Assembly: GCA_033239125.1 (NCBI GenBank) | Contig: BSWB01000003.1 | Coordinates: 113,666,320-113,730,319, forward strand | Length of the DNA: 64,000 bases | Reading direction: 5' to 3' | Source of the DNA: Fagopyrum homotropicum | Lineage: Eukaryota; Streptophyta; Magnoliopsida; Caryophyllales; Polygonaceae | Shown here: positions 44,703-57,198 of the stretch, piece after piece | How the letters are laid out: each line of letters opens with the position of its first letter | Numbering within the stretch: position 1 is the stretch's first letter | Made by a program: the position numbers and the translations under genes | Notes under the pieces: generated by a model | Seen by the model: the letters and a program-made list of their open reading frames with translations, nothing else | Database searches by the model: none | What the model was told of the DNA's origin: nothing

Positions 44703-47406
44703 TGTAACACCCAAGGTTTCACAACTCGGTGAGCTACTAGTTAGGACCTCACAGTGGGTCCCGACCTTAGTTTGACAACAACTTAACTAGATCTTACAAC
44801 AAGGCACAAATAAGAAAACTCATAAATCATAAAGTATGTTTTAACCAAACCATGAATGTGACCAGAAAACTGACAGCCGGAAACAACAAGGTCTCACAAT
44901 CTAAGAAAAAGAAACAGTCATAACTGAAAGACCAACAAAAGAAACTGCAACCCGTCCTAAGGAGTACGACACCCCGGTAGTCCACTACCATCCGGATCAC
45001 TCGACATCTGCTCTAACCTGTGGCAAGTCTAAACAACGATAAATAGTTAGCTAAATAATCAAATATAAGTAGAAGGATAAATAGCACAAACACAAAGAAG
45101 AAGAATATAAACACTCAACATGCTGGCACACAATCCGGTTATTATCTGACAACTTATGTGATTCACTTCATCCTGTTTTAAAATTGTAGCACGAGAAATC
45201 TTAAGAATTCCCGCCTCCGTTCCTTATCCAACTGGTGATGGTTTGGTACACCTCCGCCGGTGGCATCCCCGCAAACCAAATATGCACTAGTCCTGAAAGA
45301 AACCCCCAGCGCCCTCAGGTTAACTGAGCAGAATGCTACCGCCCGTTACTCTTAGGCCGGATATGTAAGTCGGTCAATGATTTCCATGAAATACACTAAT
45401 ACACACATCATTCAAACACCACTATCATCGTTCACACTCATATTTGACAGCTAGCTAAGTAAGCCCAAAGGACTTACCTAATTCAAGTCTCGACTCTTTG
45501 TAAACATAACTCGGTCTGTAACTGTAGCAACTCAGTTGCCTGTCAAAGGAGGTAAGTGCGTCAGCACACTTCCTAGGTAATTAGAAGTCTAAAACTTCTA
45601 AGATAGGAGATCTTATTAGAACAGAATTTATTACAACACTCATTTAAGGTAAAATGACTATTTCACCCTTGGTCCCGAAACTTCAAAAAATCCCATAATT
45701 TATGCTTAAACTCTTATTTGAGGCTAAAATTCCATATTCTAACCCTCAAGGATGAGTTTGGGTAAAACTAGAAAAACTACACATTTTCCTATTTCCCGAA
45801 AAGTCATTAAGGTCCAACTTTGGCTTCAAATATGAAACTCGAATAAATTTATAAAAATTCTGAAATAATTCTCTAGATCATCTATGATATCCAATCTACT
45901 CATAGGAGCAAGAATTTCTTAAAACTGTTCAACCATCACTTCTACAAAAATTCTAAAGTTGGTTACAACACTTAAAATTTTCTATACTTAGCCAAATTTC
46001 ACTGCTGGAAAAACAGCTCAACTACCCTACTTTGGAGCCTTATAACTTGTAATCCGACGGTTCATTTATTCACAAAATTTAGCACAGTAAACTAAATATA
46101 TCCCTCTATGACCTATTAAAATTTCAACGGTGGATCTTCACCCTAACTCTTTAACATTGATCTACAACAGTGACCACTTTCCACTTCAAAGCTGAAGCAA
46201 ACCAAATTCTATTTACATCAGTTCATTGTTTCTCCCCTTTCTGACAACACAACTTACACTCTCCTACACCCTCTAGACTCACACTCATAGGCAGCTCCTA
46301 ATGCTATGCATTCTACTTATCACTTACACCATCCAAGACCTAAGCCAACTACTTTCCTCTATTTTACATAAAATAACAGCAGTGAAAGAACATGGATAAC
46401 TTACAGATTGCTAGAGTGTTGCTATGTCTAGGATGGTCTGGTGTTCAGACGAGGCTAAGCAGACTCCCTACGTGCAGAACTTGGCTAGCCTCCACAATTG
46501 CTTAGAGGGAAGGCTCCTGCTTGATTGTATAACAGATCCGAAAGATGAATCACGAGGAAGGAAGGCAACAAGGTAAGAAGAGAGGCCAAGAGACTCACCT
46601 AGGTCGAAGGCTCTCAGCACTCGGACTCCCCGGCGACTGTAAGTGTGCAAAGAGCAAGTTCCTTGTGCTGATGGCGTCTAGGAGTACTACAGCCGATGGG
46701 ATCCAAGAGCAGGCAAGGGGTTCCTAGTGTAGGGGCGTATGGGTGGTGATGTAGTAGGCGGGATCCAAGTGCGGGGGAAGGACGAATCTGGACGCTCAAA
46801 AGGTAGAGATGAAGTGAAAGAACCGATTGGAGATCTGGAGCTGTTACAAAGAAAGGTATCAAGGGAGAGCAGCGTGATTACAGCCGTTACAATCTGGGCG
46901 TTCACACGAGGCTGAGAGCAGGCCGACTCCAAGAGTTTGTCCTCCTGGGCTGTGAGGATGGGAAGCAACAGGCCCGTCACCTTCCTGGGTTGATGCTGGG
47001 CGTCCTAGGCCGATGGAGAAACAACTACAGCTAGGTTTCGGGCTTATTGATCAGCAAGGCTGCACGTCTTGGGCTGGCCTGAGGAGTTCAGCAGTAGTAA
47101 GTAGGAGAGTGGGCTGTCAACTGCTTGTCTGGGCCTTGTCACAAGGTTGTCGAGCTTCGTCATGACCTCGTCTCAGCTTTGTCATGGTCTCGTCACAGCT
47201 TTGTCATGGTCTCGTCAAAAGTCGTCGTTAAGAACCAATTATAAGAATTAGGGTTTGATATAATTCTATCATTTTATGTGAATTAAATTCTACATAAAAT
47301 GATAAAATTTGTGGAGAAAGAAATACTAGATAGAATGGGAAACAGTCAACGGATCGAAATCCGATTTGACTCGGAGATAACCGGGATAAAATTTACGGAT
47401 ATTACA
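44703..47406 (-). repeat. 3' LTR of the chromovirus
   Basis: The plus strand runs from TGTAACACCCAAGG to GGATATTACA, giving TGTAA...TTACA termini and 2.7 kb. The minus strand has AAAGAGGCACTGA, a short purine tract, immediately before it (47419-47407). The frame ORFs within it have no recognisable homology and are not called. Confidence 0.85.
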
Positions 47407-47625
47407 TCAGTGCCTCTTTAAAATAAGTTTCTTCCCGAAACTTAGAGTAAGGTATCTAATCAAACGACTTCCAAAAAGATTTGTACTACTTGGTCTCACT
47501 AACTTTAGATCTAGTTTCTTAGCATGCAACTATTCAGTTATCATAATCAGACAATACATAAAAGGACACACAATCATACCATCCAATATAAACTCATAAA
47601 GGTCAAACAAAACAACATTAGAGTA

Positions 47626-50600
47626 CTAACTCGTCGGTATAGCAGGAGCGGCTAACTCCGCAAAGAACTCGGGATAACTCCATCTAATGCTCTCCTCTGT
47701 CTCCCAGGTGGCCTCATCGGCTCCTCGTCTAGACCACTGGATCCTCAACATCGGTATCTCCTTAGACCGCAGACGTCTAGTATTGCGCTCTAGGACGGCT
47801 ACCAGATACTCCACGAAAGTGTGGTCGGGCTCCGCTATCAGATCCTCATGGCTGATGACGTTCCTCGGGTCCGGAATGTACTCTCTCAGCTGAGATACAT
47901 GAAAGACCGGATGGACCCCCTCCAATCTCGGTGGTAGTGCTAATCGGTAGGCAACCTCTACGACTCTCTCCAAGATCTCAAATGGGCCGACATATCGGAG
48001 ACTCAGCTTCCCCTTAATGCCGAAATGTCGGACGCCTCTCGTCAGTGACACTCTCAACCACACCTTTGCACCTACTCTAAACTCCAGAGGTCGACGCCTC
48101 TTGTCGGCGTAGGACTTCTGACGACTCTGAGCTGCTAACATCCGCTCTCGGACCAAGGCAATTTGGGTGATGTCATCCTATATTTGGTCTGGAGCTACCC
48201 CCTCAGCTCTGCTAGGCTCATCCCAGCACAAATGGTGTGCGACACCTCCGTCCGTACAAAGCCTCATAAGGTGCCATCCTAATAGACGGATGCCAACTGT
48301 TATTATATGAAAACTCCACAAGGGGAAGGTGATTAGGCCATACCTATCCCCAATCCAATACACAAGCTACAACATGTCCTCTAATGTTTGGATGGTCCTC
48401 TCAGACTGACCGTCGGTCTGTGGGTGATAAGCAGTGGTAAAGTGGAGACTCATCCCCAAAGTAGTATACCTGCTGCCAAAATCTCGAGGTGAAACATCCA
48501 TCCCTGCCGGAGACGATAGTCCTCGGTATTCCATGCAGTCTCACAATATGTTTGGTAAACTCCTCAGCTAGACGACTTACCTGCCACGTTTCCTTAATCG
48601 GAATGAAACGTGCGGTCTTCGTCAGACGGTCTACTACCACCCAAATAGCATCAAAACCTCTACTGAGTCTCAATCCCGTGACAAAGTCCATAGATATATC
48701 CTCTCACTTCCATTGTGGTACTGGCAGTGGGTGGAGCTCTCCTCCGGACCTACGATGCTCAATCTTGACCTGCTGACAAGTCGCACACTGAGCTACATAC
48801 CAAGCCACGTCCGGCTTCAAACCACCCCACCAAAAAGAACGTCTCACGTCCTTGTACATCTTACTCACTCTAGGATGTACTAAGTATGGGGTAGCATGGG
48901 CCTCGCCTAATATCCTCTATCTCAACTCACTGTCTGATGGCACACAGATGCGGTCCTGACGTCTCATTACTCCATCAGCACCAATAGTGAACTTAGGTGC
49001 CTCATCTCGAGACATCCTATCTCGGATCCGGGTGAAAGTAGGACAGGTCTCCTGCTTTTGTCGGATCTCACCCAACAGATCAGGAAGTAACTCCAAGGTA
49101 GCCAACTGATGGGCAGTACCTTGGAACTAAATCTCGACCTCCAACCAAGCCAAATTCCTCTACAACTGCGGCTGTACTATCAACCAGGCTATCGCCTTCT
49201 CCCGAGGCATCTTGCGACTCAAAGTGTCAGCAACTACATTCGTCATTCCGGGGTGGTAGAAAATCTCAAGGTCGAAATCCTTTATCAACTCTAGCCACCG
49301 CCTCTGGCGGTTTTTCAACTCCCACTGAGTGAATATGTACTTCAGACTCTTATGGTCTGTGAAGATTTGACATGTCGCCCCATAGAGATAGTGACGCCAG
49401 ATCTTAAGAGCATGGACTACTACAGCTAACTCTAGGTCATGTGTGGGGTAGTTCTCCTTATACGTCTTCAATTGTCGAGATGCATATGCTATGACCTTAC
49501 CCCTCTGCATCAAGACAAACCCCAAGCCAAGCTTGGATGCGTTATTGTATACCACAAAGTCCTCTGTAACCATCGGGTTGTGCTAAAATCGGAGCAAACG
49601 TCAATCTCCTCTTCAGCTCCTCAAAACTCTACTGACACAGCCCAGACCAGACGAACCGAGTAGTCTTCCTAAGAAGATAGGTAAGTGGTCGAGCAATCAG
49701 GAAAAACCCTTACACAAACCAGCGGTAATAACCTGCCAAACCTAGAAAGCTGCGAACCTCCTTAACATTCTTCGGAGGTTGCCAAGAAGACACTGACTCA
49801 ATCTTCACCGGATCGACCTTAATCCCCTCAACAGTCACTACATGGCCTAGGAAAGCCACCTCTAACATCAAAAACTCACACTTGGACAGCTTAGCATAAA
49901 GCTGGCTATCCTGCAGAATCTGTAACACTGTCCTCAAGTGCCCGGCATGCTCCTCTCGACTCCTAGAGTAAACTAGGATGTCGTCAATGAAGACCACTAC
50001 AAACTGATCTAAGAAGTCGATGAAAATCCCGTCTATCAACTTAATGAACACTGCTGGCGCATTAGTGAGACCAAATGGCATCACTACAAACTCATAATGA
50101 CATACCTAGTCCAGAAGGCCGTCTTAGGTATATCCTGATCTCTCACCCTCAGCTGGTGATAACCTGATCTCAAGTCTATCCTCGAAAACACAGACACTCC
50201 ATGCAACTGATACAAAAGATCATCTATGCGAGGCAGTGGATACTTGTTCTTGATGGTGACCTTGTTCAACTCTTTGTAGTCGATGCATAGCCTCATCGAT
50301 CCATCCTTCTTCCTCATAAACAACACCGGTGCTCCCAGGGAGAGACATTAGGGCGTATGAAGCCCTTCTCTGCTAACTCCTCTAACTGCTTCTTCAACTC
50401 AAGAAGCTCTATTGGTTCCATGCGGTACGGGGCCTTCGAGATCGGTCTAACGCCAGGCTCTAGCTCAATGTTGAAATCTACACTACTCTGTGGGGGTAAC
50501 CCCGGCAGATCGTCACTGAATACCTGTGCAAACTCGCATGCAACTGGTATCTCCTCTACTGTCAAGCTCTTGCGTTCCTTCATGGCATAACACCAGAAGG

Positions 50601-52487
50601 CCTCGCAACCTTGTGATATCAATCTCGCTGCTCTCATTGCGTTGATAATTATGCCAGACTTTCCGAGGTCCCAACCTCGGAATATCACTCTCTGACCCTC
50701 CTCAGTGGCGATAGTCACAGTCCTCTTCCCAATGTCTAAGACCGCTCCATGTCTCGTCATCTAATCTGTCCCCAAGATCACTTCCTCAAGTGCTAAGGGC
50801 ATGACTAGGAAGTCTACTACCCAATCTCGATCTCCCAAATGAATAGGGCAGTCATGAATCTGTCGGGATCCTCTAATCTTACCCCCATCAGGTAACCCAA
50901 CTACAAAAGGTACACCCTCTACCGTAGCTAAGGACAACCTATCTACGCATGCATCTGATATAAAGGAGTACGTAGAACCCGTATCAAACAAAACTCGCAC
51001 AAGTAAATCATGGATCCAGGTAGTACCTATGGTCGCAGGTGCCACTGGCTGATTAGCACTTCTCAGCTCAAACACTCTCGACAAAACTCCTCTAGTGTCA
51101 GTAGTACCACCACCTCCCCTACCACGGCCTGATCCTTGTGTAGTACTGTGTGAAGTAGGGAATCTTGGATCCCGGTACTGTTGTTGCTGCTGACTCGGGG
51201 CTCGGTACTGAGGAGGTCTCTGTCCACTCCTCTTCGCACCTGCAGGGGAAGAACCCTATTGTGACGGAGCTCTGCCCTGATGGCAGAAAGTAGACTTGTG
51301 TCCCGGCTTCCCACAAGTGAAGCAGGTAGTAGGTGGCCTCTTACAATCTGGTCTGAGATGATCACGACTACCGCAGTTAAAACACTGTCGCTCTCTACTC
51401 GAAGCCTGGGCTGTAGTGTGATAGCTTAGCCTCCTCTGAGTCTGCCCTCGTCCAAACCCGGATACAGTTGTACCACCACTAGCATAACATGTCCTCTACC
51501 GCTTATCCGGTCCACCAAACTTAACTGCTCTCCTCGGAAGTGGCCTATCTCTCTCATATATAGAAGCCCTATCCTGATAGTCTGACAGAGACTCGCAGCG
51601 AAATCCCGCTAGATAAGAACGAGTGATCTCTCTCAATATCCACGAGAAGAGGTACACATGCTGCTCTTCAGGAGGTGCAACTGGTCTAAGTAGGGTCAAC
51701 TCCTTCTGAAATTTCTTGACTGCCTCAGCAACCGGGATATCCTCAAATCCCACCTCAACCGGGATATCCTCAAATACTGCTCCTCATCTGCTCCCAACTA
51801 GTGACTCGGCTGCGAATGATCCGCCACCAAGATAGAGCCTCCTCTGTGAACAAGGTCTGCACTAACTCTACGTGCAGTCTCTACATGCCCTATCCAATGC
51901 TCTAGTTCCAACCCTATCTCTCCATTGAATGAGGGAGCTTTTTGGGAGTTGAAAGCCTTCAACCACTCATCCGGCCTCGGGGCTCTAGACCCGGCAGGAG
52001 CTCTGTCAGCCTCAACTCTCCTCTCCGGCACAGCCGGCGCCTGAGTCACTCTTTGTGTCACCTGAGCTGACCTAGACGGTACTGGTGGTACCTGGGAAAG
52101 TCTCTTTGCCATGGCAGCCTCCTCCATACGCTGGACGTATGCTCTGTACTCTCTATACTCAGATGCCCCTATAGAAACGCGTCTTGACTCAGTCGAACGT
52201 GCTCCCTGTGTTCCAGACCTAGCAGCGGTCTCATTTCCGACCTCGGGAACCATACTCTCAGCTACCTCTTCCATAGCAGCATCTGGCATGCTCTCTACTG
52301 GTGGATCCTCTAGAGGAGCTCGTCCTCGACCTCTCACCAGTGGAGGTCTACCTCCACGGCCACGACCTCTAACAGTAGAAGTCCTATCAACTCTATCCTG
52401 TCTAGCTGGAGGAAGAAGTGGACGACCTCTAACTCGACCAGTCGCTGGTGTAGCCCTAGAGCGTGTCATCTGCAGGAGCGATAACAA
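47626..52487 (-). pseudogene. Gag-pol of the chromovirus, multiply broken
   Basis: Minus-strand order: Arg/Pro-rich gag start (52487-51798), gag core piece (51753-51496), two CCHC zinc knuckles (CFNCGSRDHLRPDC and CFTCGKPGHKSTFC, about 51390-51285), and protease with DTGSTYSFIS (near 50980). Reverse transcriptase follows with VFIDDILVYSRS and FLGLAGYYRW (50500-49710), then RNase H (about 49573-49160) and integrase (about 49105-48400). The C-terminal part has GPFEILERVVEVAYRLALPP and a chromodomain-like end (RRGADEATWETEESIR, 48156-47626). Frameshifts and stops occur near 51780, 51260, 50758, 50320, 50084, 49708, 49595, 48915, 48705, 48430 and 48175. The integrase word usually reading VSDRD is VSGRD here (about 48515), so a catalytic Asp is lost. 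The lineage call rests on the RT/IN words, the initiator-Met primer site and the chromodomain-like tail. Confidence 0.9.
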
Positions 52488-52719
52488 CTATAGTTATAAT
52501 CTAACTAATCTGTCAAAAGCAGTAAAAGTCTAAAGTGATCATACTAAGAATACCGAGATCCGCGGAGGTAGTGGTGGTCGTCCGTACTTTCTATCCCAAC
52601 CCGACTATGAATGTATTTTGTAAACAAAAACCTTTTGGAAACCTCAGACCCCTTTCGGGTTCAGCTTATTTACTTATTTGATCTTTTAGAAGATTTCAAG
52701 TGCCATTGTTTCCAACCTA

Positions 52720-52731
52720 GCTCTGATACCA
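52720..52731 (-). other. Primer binding site of the chromovirus (initiator tRNA-Met type)
   Basis: The minus strand reads TGGTATCAGAGC three bases inside the LTR end, the standard initiator-Met primer site of plant LTR retrotransposons. Confidence 0.93.
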
Positions 52732-52734
52732 TGT

Positions 52735-53073
52735 TCTAACACCCCAGGTTTCACAACTCGGGGAGCTATTAGTTAGGACCTCACAGTGGGCCCCGACCTT
52801 AGTTTGTCAACAACTTAACTAGATCTTACAACAAGACACAAATAAGAAAACTCATAAATCATAAAGTATGTTTTAACCAAACCATGAATGTGACCTAAAA
52901 AACTGACAGCCGGAAACAACAAGGTCTCACAATTTGAGAAAAAGAAACAGTCATAACCGAAAGACCAACAAAAGAAACTACAACCCGTCCTAAGGAGTAT
53001 GACGCCCCTGCTGTCCACTACAATCCGGATCACTCGGCATCTGCTCTAACCTGTGGCAAGTCTAAACAACGAT
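52735..53073 (-). repeat. Truncated 5' LTR of the chromovirus
   Basis: It matches 44703-45047 closely (same words through GGCAAGTCTAAACAACGAT), then stops abruptly where Helitron sequence resumes. Confidence 0.92.
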
Positions 53074-54420
53074 TGATAAATGATCCCTTACAATATCCTT
53101 TTTTATTTACTCGAGGAGAGTGTGGGTGGCATCAAAGCATTAAGAAAATCAAACGCACAAATCAACAATTGATAAATGAATCTACTTTTCCAATTGTGAG
53201 TCCTAGTAATGATACATTAGATGTAATACTTTCCAGTGAAGAAATAGGTAAGTTGACAATTTCTTAGCTGTAATTACCTTATTATGTAACTATAATTTTT
53301 TCATGGTTAGGCGTAGTTACGATATAGAATTACTTATATTCGAATTGTTTTATTTTTTGCTAATTTCAGCTTCAATTGCATTTCCACCGCAGGCAAGAAA
53401 TATCTTGTCATGAATATTATTGTTATAAATTTCAAATACGTCAAGGTAATGACATTTTACAAGCTGGTAGGATATACCAACAATATATAGTTGACATGTA
53501 TGTGAAAATAGAAAATACAAGAATAGATTTCTTGCGAAAAAATCAAAGCACCATTCGAAGCGAATTGTATCAAGGTGTTGTTGATAGTGTTAATGATGGT
53601 TATAGAAGGGCATCTTATAATGGGACACATGTAATTCTCCCAACATCGTTTATAGGTGAGCCTAAAGATATGAAAAGAAGATATCTTATTATCATGACAC
53701 TTGTACAAAAGTATGGTAAACCAGATTTATTTATTACAATGACTTGAAATCCACAATGGCCTAAAATAAAACAGGAAATGCTTTTAGGTGAAAAGGTAGA
53801 AGACCACCCTGATTTAGTTGGACGGATATTTAGAGCTAAATTAACAACACTAAAATATTGATTGCAAGAGAAAAAAAATTTTTGGCAGCATTGCAGCCCG
53901 TGTCGATGTTATAGAATTCCAAAAAAGAGGTTTGCCTCATGCACACATTTTGCTAATTTTATCGAATAAAATAAAACCTGTTCATCAAATGAATATGATA
54001 ATATGTAAGTGTAGAGATCCCATCGATTGATATCCTAAATTAGGAAACTTGTCATACAACATATGATGCATGGACCATGCGGTCAAAAAAAATCCTAGTT
54101 GCCCTTGTATGAAGAAAAAGAATAACAAGTTAATGTGCAAAAATGGTTACCCAAAAAATATGCAGAGTATACATCAAGTACTGATGATTCTTATCCAACT
54201 TATCGACGCGGAAATAATGGTGATGATGTACAAGTTAGAGGTGCAACACATGATAATCGCTAGGTAATCCCACAACCCATACTTACTTGCGACATTTAAT
54301 TGCCACATAAATGTTGAAGTGTGTTCAACTGTTGGAGGAATAAAGTACATATATAAATACGTGTACAAAAGGCATGATAAAATAAGTTTTTCTGTTACAA
54401 AAGATTAGTCAGTTGTGCAA
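53073..54420 (+). pseudogene. Helitron Rep, central and C-terminal catalytic part, degenerate
   Basis: INDPLQYPFLFTRGECGWHQ opens the segment right at the chromovirus edge. An apparent intron (GTAAGTTG donor near 53249, TTTCAG acceptor near 53369) separates it from ISCHEYYCYKFQIRQGND and the Helitron_like_N region (LYQGVVDSVNDGYRRASYNG). The HUH motif is present as KRGLPHAHILL (about 53925-53955). A later IKYIYKYVYKRHD (about 54340-54375) matches the two-tyrosine Rep active site. Stops and frameshifts break the frame at several places, for example near 53745 and 53858. Rep would nick and ligate single-stranded DNA in rolling-circle transposition; this copy is inactive. Confidence 0.85.
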
Positions 54421-55160
54421 GATGAAATTAAAGATTACCAAAATAGTAGGTTGGTTTTCCCTCCTGAGCTGCGTGGCGTGTATTTGCATTTGATTTACAT
54501 GATATAAATCCATCAGTTTTTGTATTGCAGATACATTTACTGCATTTGCACTCAATAACATTTTCCGCATCTAAACAATTAAGCAATATTATTTCTGATG
54601 AAAGTCATCAAATAATGACGCTTATTTCTTTTTTTAACACAAATGCAAACTCTCAGTCACGAAATAAATACTTGTACGTAGAATTTTCAGAACACTATAC
54701 ATGGAAGCAAAAACAAAAAAAATGGAATGAAATAAAACAAAGACCATCACTTGGTCGATTAGCATATGTAAATCCTTGTGAAGACGAGTGATACTATTTA
54801 AGATTACTATTAACACATGTAAAGGGTCCATAATTTTTTGAAGATCTTCGCATCATAAACAACCAAACATACTTGACTTTTGAAGAGGCAGCTTTGAATC
54901 ATGGTCTCATTGAGGTCAGTGGATATACATATTAGAACACAAATTCCAAAAACATTACGGAGATTGTTTGCGACTTTGCTTATCTTTTGCACACCTGTAA
55001 ATCCACAAAATGTATGGGATATATACTATGAACCATTATCAGATGACTACCATCAACAATATCCAAGTAATCCAAATAAAGCGCGGCAGTTAACATCCAC
55101 GGAAATGACATGTACCTCGAGGCAATGGGAAAATCATTCACATATTATATTATAGATAAT
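54421..55160 (+). pseudogene. Helitron Rep-helicase joining region, degenerate
   Basis: Pieces such as YVEFSEHYTWKQKQKKWNEI, LGRLAYVNPCEDE and LRRLFATLLIFCTPVNPQNV are typical of the part of plant Helitron proteins between Rep and the helicase. They lie in different frames and are separated by stops. No complete domain remains. Confidence 0.7.
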
Positions 55161-56860
55161 TGTAACAGTTTTAGTAGATGATAATTCATCCACCATAAAT
55201 TGTGAAGTAGCAGATGCATTGAGAGCCGTAACACCTGAACAATATATAAACGCGTCAAAATTACTAAACACCGCTAAGAGAGATGCTTACAAAGCAATAA
55301 CGTCCTTAATTAAGAATAATACGCCATAATCTTTTTTCATAGACAATCCTAGTGGTACAAGAAAGACATTTCTCTATTGTGCTGTATATGCTAAAACACG
55401 AAAAGTAAACAAATTTGTTATAGCTACGGGAACATCAGGCATAACAGCTTCAAACTTACCATCAGGTCGAACTGCACATTCTCAATTCAAAATACCAATT
55501 GACGATAATAACAATCAATTATGCAATGTTTCAAAGCAGAGCAATATTGCAAAACGAAAATACAAAACATAGAGTCACTAAATACATTATTACAGGATAT
55601 ATGTAACTCAACTCAATTATTTGGAGGTAAAATTGTTGTTTTTGGTGGTGACTTTAGACATGTGCTACCTGTTGTTTCTCATCAATGACAAAGAGAAGCA
55701 ATTAACTGTAGTTTAGTTCCATCTCAACTATGGCCGTTCTTAATTAAATTTTTTTTTTTTTTTTTTTGAAGAGTTAATTAGAACACCCGGTTCGATCGGC
55801 TTTGCCGATCTACGTCCGGATCGGGTACTAAATCGTGGCCCATTGCTGGGGGATACCCTCCCAATATCAGTTTTTCCATACATGCTGCCGGCAGGATTCG
55901 AACTCGAATCTCCAAGCTAACCACTTAAGGAGTCTAGCACCACATCCCACTAGACCAACTGAGTATTGGTTTCTTAATTAAATTTTTGTTAACAAAAAAC
56001 ATGCGTGTACAAGAAGCTCCGGATTTTGCAAATTTCCTTCTACAGTTAGGAAATGGTGAACTTCAACTTGACGAACAAGCAGAAGTTAAAATACCGTCTT
56101 CAATAGTACAATGCAAGTCGATTATTGAGAACATGACTACATCCATAATTAATACAATTTTTTCAGAAATATATGATGATTATATAGATTTTTCAATATT
56201 CGCCACAAGAGCAATTCTTACACCAAAAATAAAGATGGTGACTACATAAACGACTTGTTAATTGATGAATTTCTCGGAGATGAAAAGACATATTTAAGTT
56301 TCGATTCCGATAGCTCAAGCATATATCCAATAGAATTTCTTAATAGCTTATGTCCTCCAGGAATAAGTACACATAAGCTTGTTTTAAAAGAAAATAGTCT
56401 AGTAATATTATTACGTAATATTGATCTGCCAAATGGTTGATGTAACGGCACTAGACTAATATGCAAAACATTTCATAGAAACTTAATTTACTGTGAAATA
56501 ACGACAAGCTATTATAAGGGCGAGCATGCATTCATACCTAGAATAACTTTAAGACCTTCAAACACAAAATACCCATTTTTGTTTCAAAGAAAACAATTTC
56601 CTATAAAATTATGTTTTGCAATGACAATTAATAAATCACAAGGACAAACGCTTGATCAAGTAAATCTATATCTCCGAGAACCATGTTTTGCTCAAGGACA
56701 AACTTACGTTGCACTTTCAAGATCAAAAAGAAGAGACAACCTTAATATTTTCAGACGCAGAATTGAAATTCATGACACAACATTTAACAACTCCATAAAA
56801 AACATAGTCTCATTTGAAATACTAGAAGAAGTAGATATTCGAAAAAATCTTATAACATAA
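55161..56860 (+). pseudogene. Helitron PIF1-type helicase, degenerate, interrupted by a SINE
   Basis: Recognisable motifs in order: SFFIDNPSGTRKTFLYCAVY (Walker A; the usual GPGGTGKT is altered to NPSGTRKT), IVVFGGDFRHVLPVV (Walker B, about 55630-55675), LTKNMRVQEAPDFANFLLQL (about 55985) and the C-terminal words LCFAMTINKSQGQTLDQVNL and GQTYVALSRSK (56610-56730). The SINE at 55754-55970 splits LWPFLIKF from LLTKNMRV. Stops occur near 55327, 55570, 55685, 56247 and 56438. The helicase would unwind DNA during rolling-circle transposition; this copy is inactive. Confidence 0.88.
55754..55970 (-). mobile_element. tRNA-derived SINE, full length, with 17-base target duplication
   Basis: On the minus strand a tRNA-like head carries an A box (TGGTCTAGTGG, 55957-55948) and a B box (GAGTTCGAATCC, 55905-55894). 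A tRNA-unrelated body of about 120 bases follows, and the element ends in a poly(A) run (T run on the plus strand to 55767). TTCTTAATTAAATTTTT stands on both sides (55737-55753 and 55971-55987). Removing one copy of the duplication and the SINE rejoins the helicase frame exactly. Confidence 0.93.
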
Positions 56861-57198
56861 AATTCAGCTCCGGAGTACACTTCAGGTATAATTTTGGACT
56901 TGATTTGATTTTCATTTGAACTACATATATAGTAACACCTCCTCATATACTTTCTCTGTTTGATAGTCGTGCGTTTGAAGAGCAATATAGGCAACTATAA
57001 CATAGCAGAAACTCGATGAAACAAGTATTAGTGTAGTTACCTTTTTTTTTTTGCTATGCATGTCGTAATTTATCCATAAAGTTAACCTTTCATTTGAATG
57101 TAACACCAAGCTCATTTATGTAACACTTCCTTATCTTAATCATTTAGCACTAAATTTTACGATTCGTTTGAATAAAATAGTCTCCTTTTGATCGTTAA

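Larger units (their letters stand above)
44703..53073 (-). mobile_element. Tekay/Del-type chromovirus (Ty3/gypsy), 5' LTR truncated
   Basis: On the minus strand: 5' LTR piece (53073-52735), primer binding site matching initiator tRNA-Met (52731-52720), gag and pol with chromodomain-like C-terminus, polypurine tract and a complete 3' LTR (47406-44703). The 5' LTR is only about 340 bases long because a deletion removed its outer part together with the target duplication and some Helitron sequence. Many stops and frameshifts make it inactive. Confidence 0.92.

Noticed and set aside
44703..47406. Genes inside the chromovirus 3' LTR (small frames near 46468-46980)
   Set aside because: They have no homology and lie entirely in LTR sequence.
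55894..55957. A functional tRNA gene
   Set aside because: A and B boxes are present, but the poly(A) tail, target duplication and non-tRNA body show a SINE.
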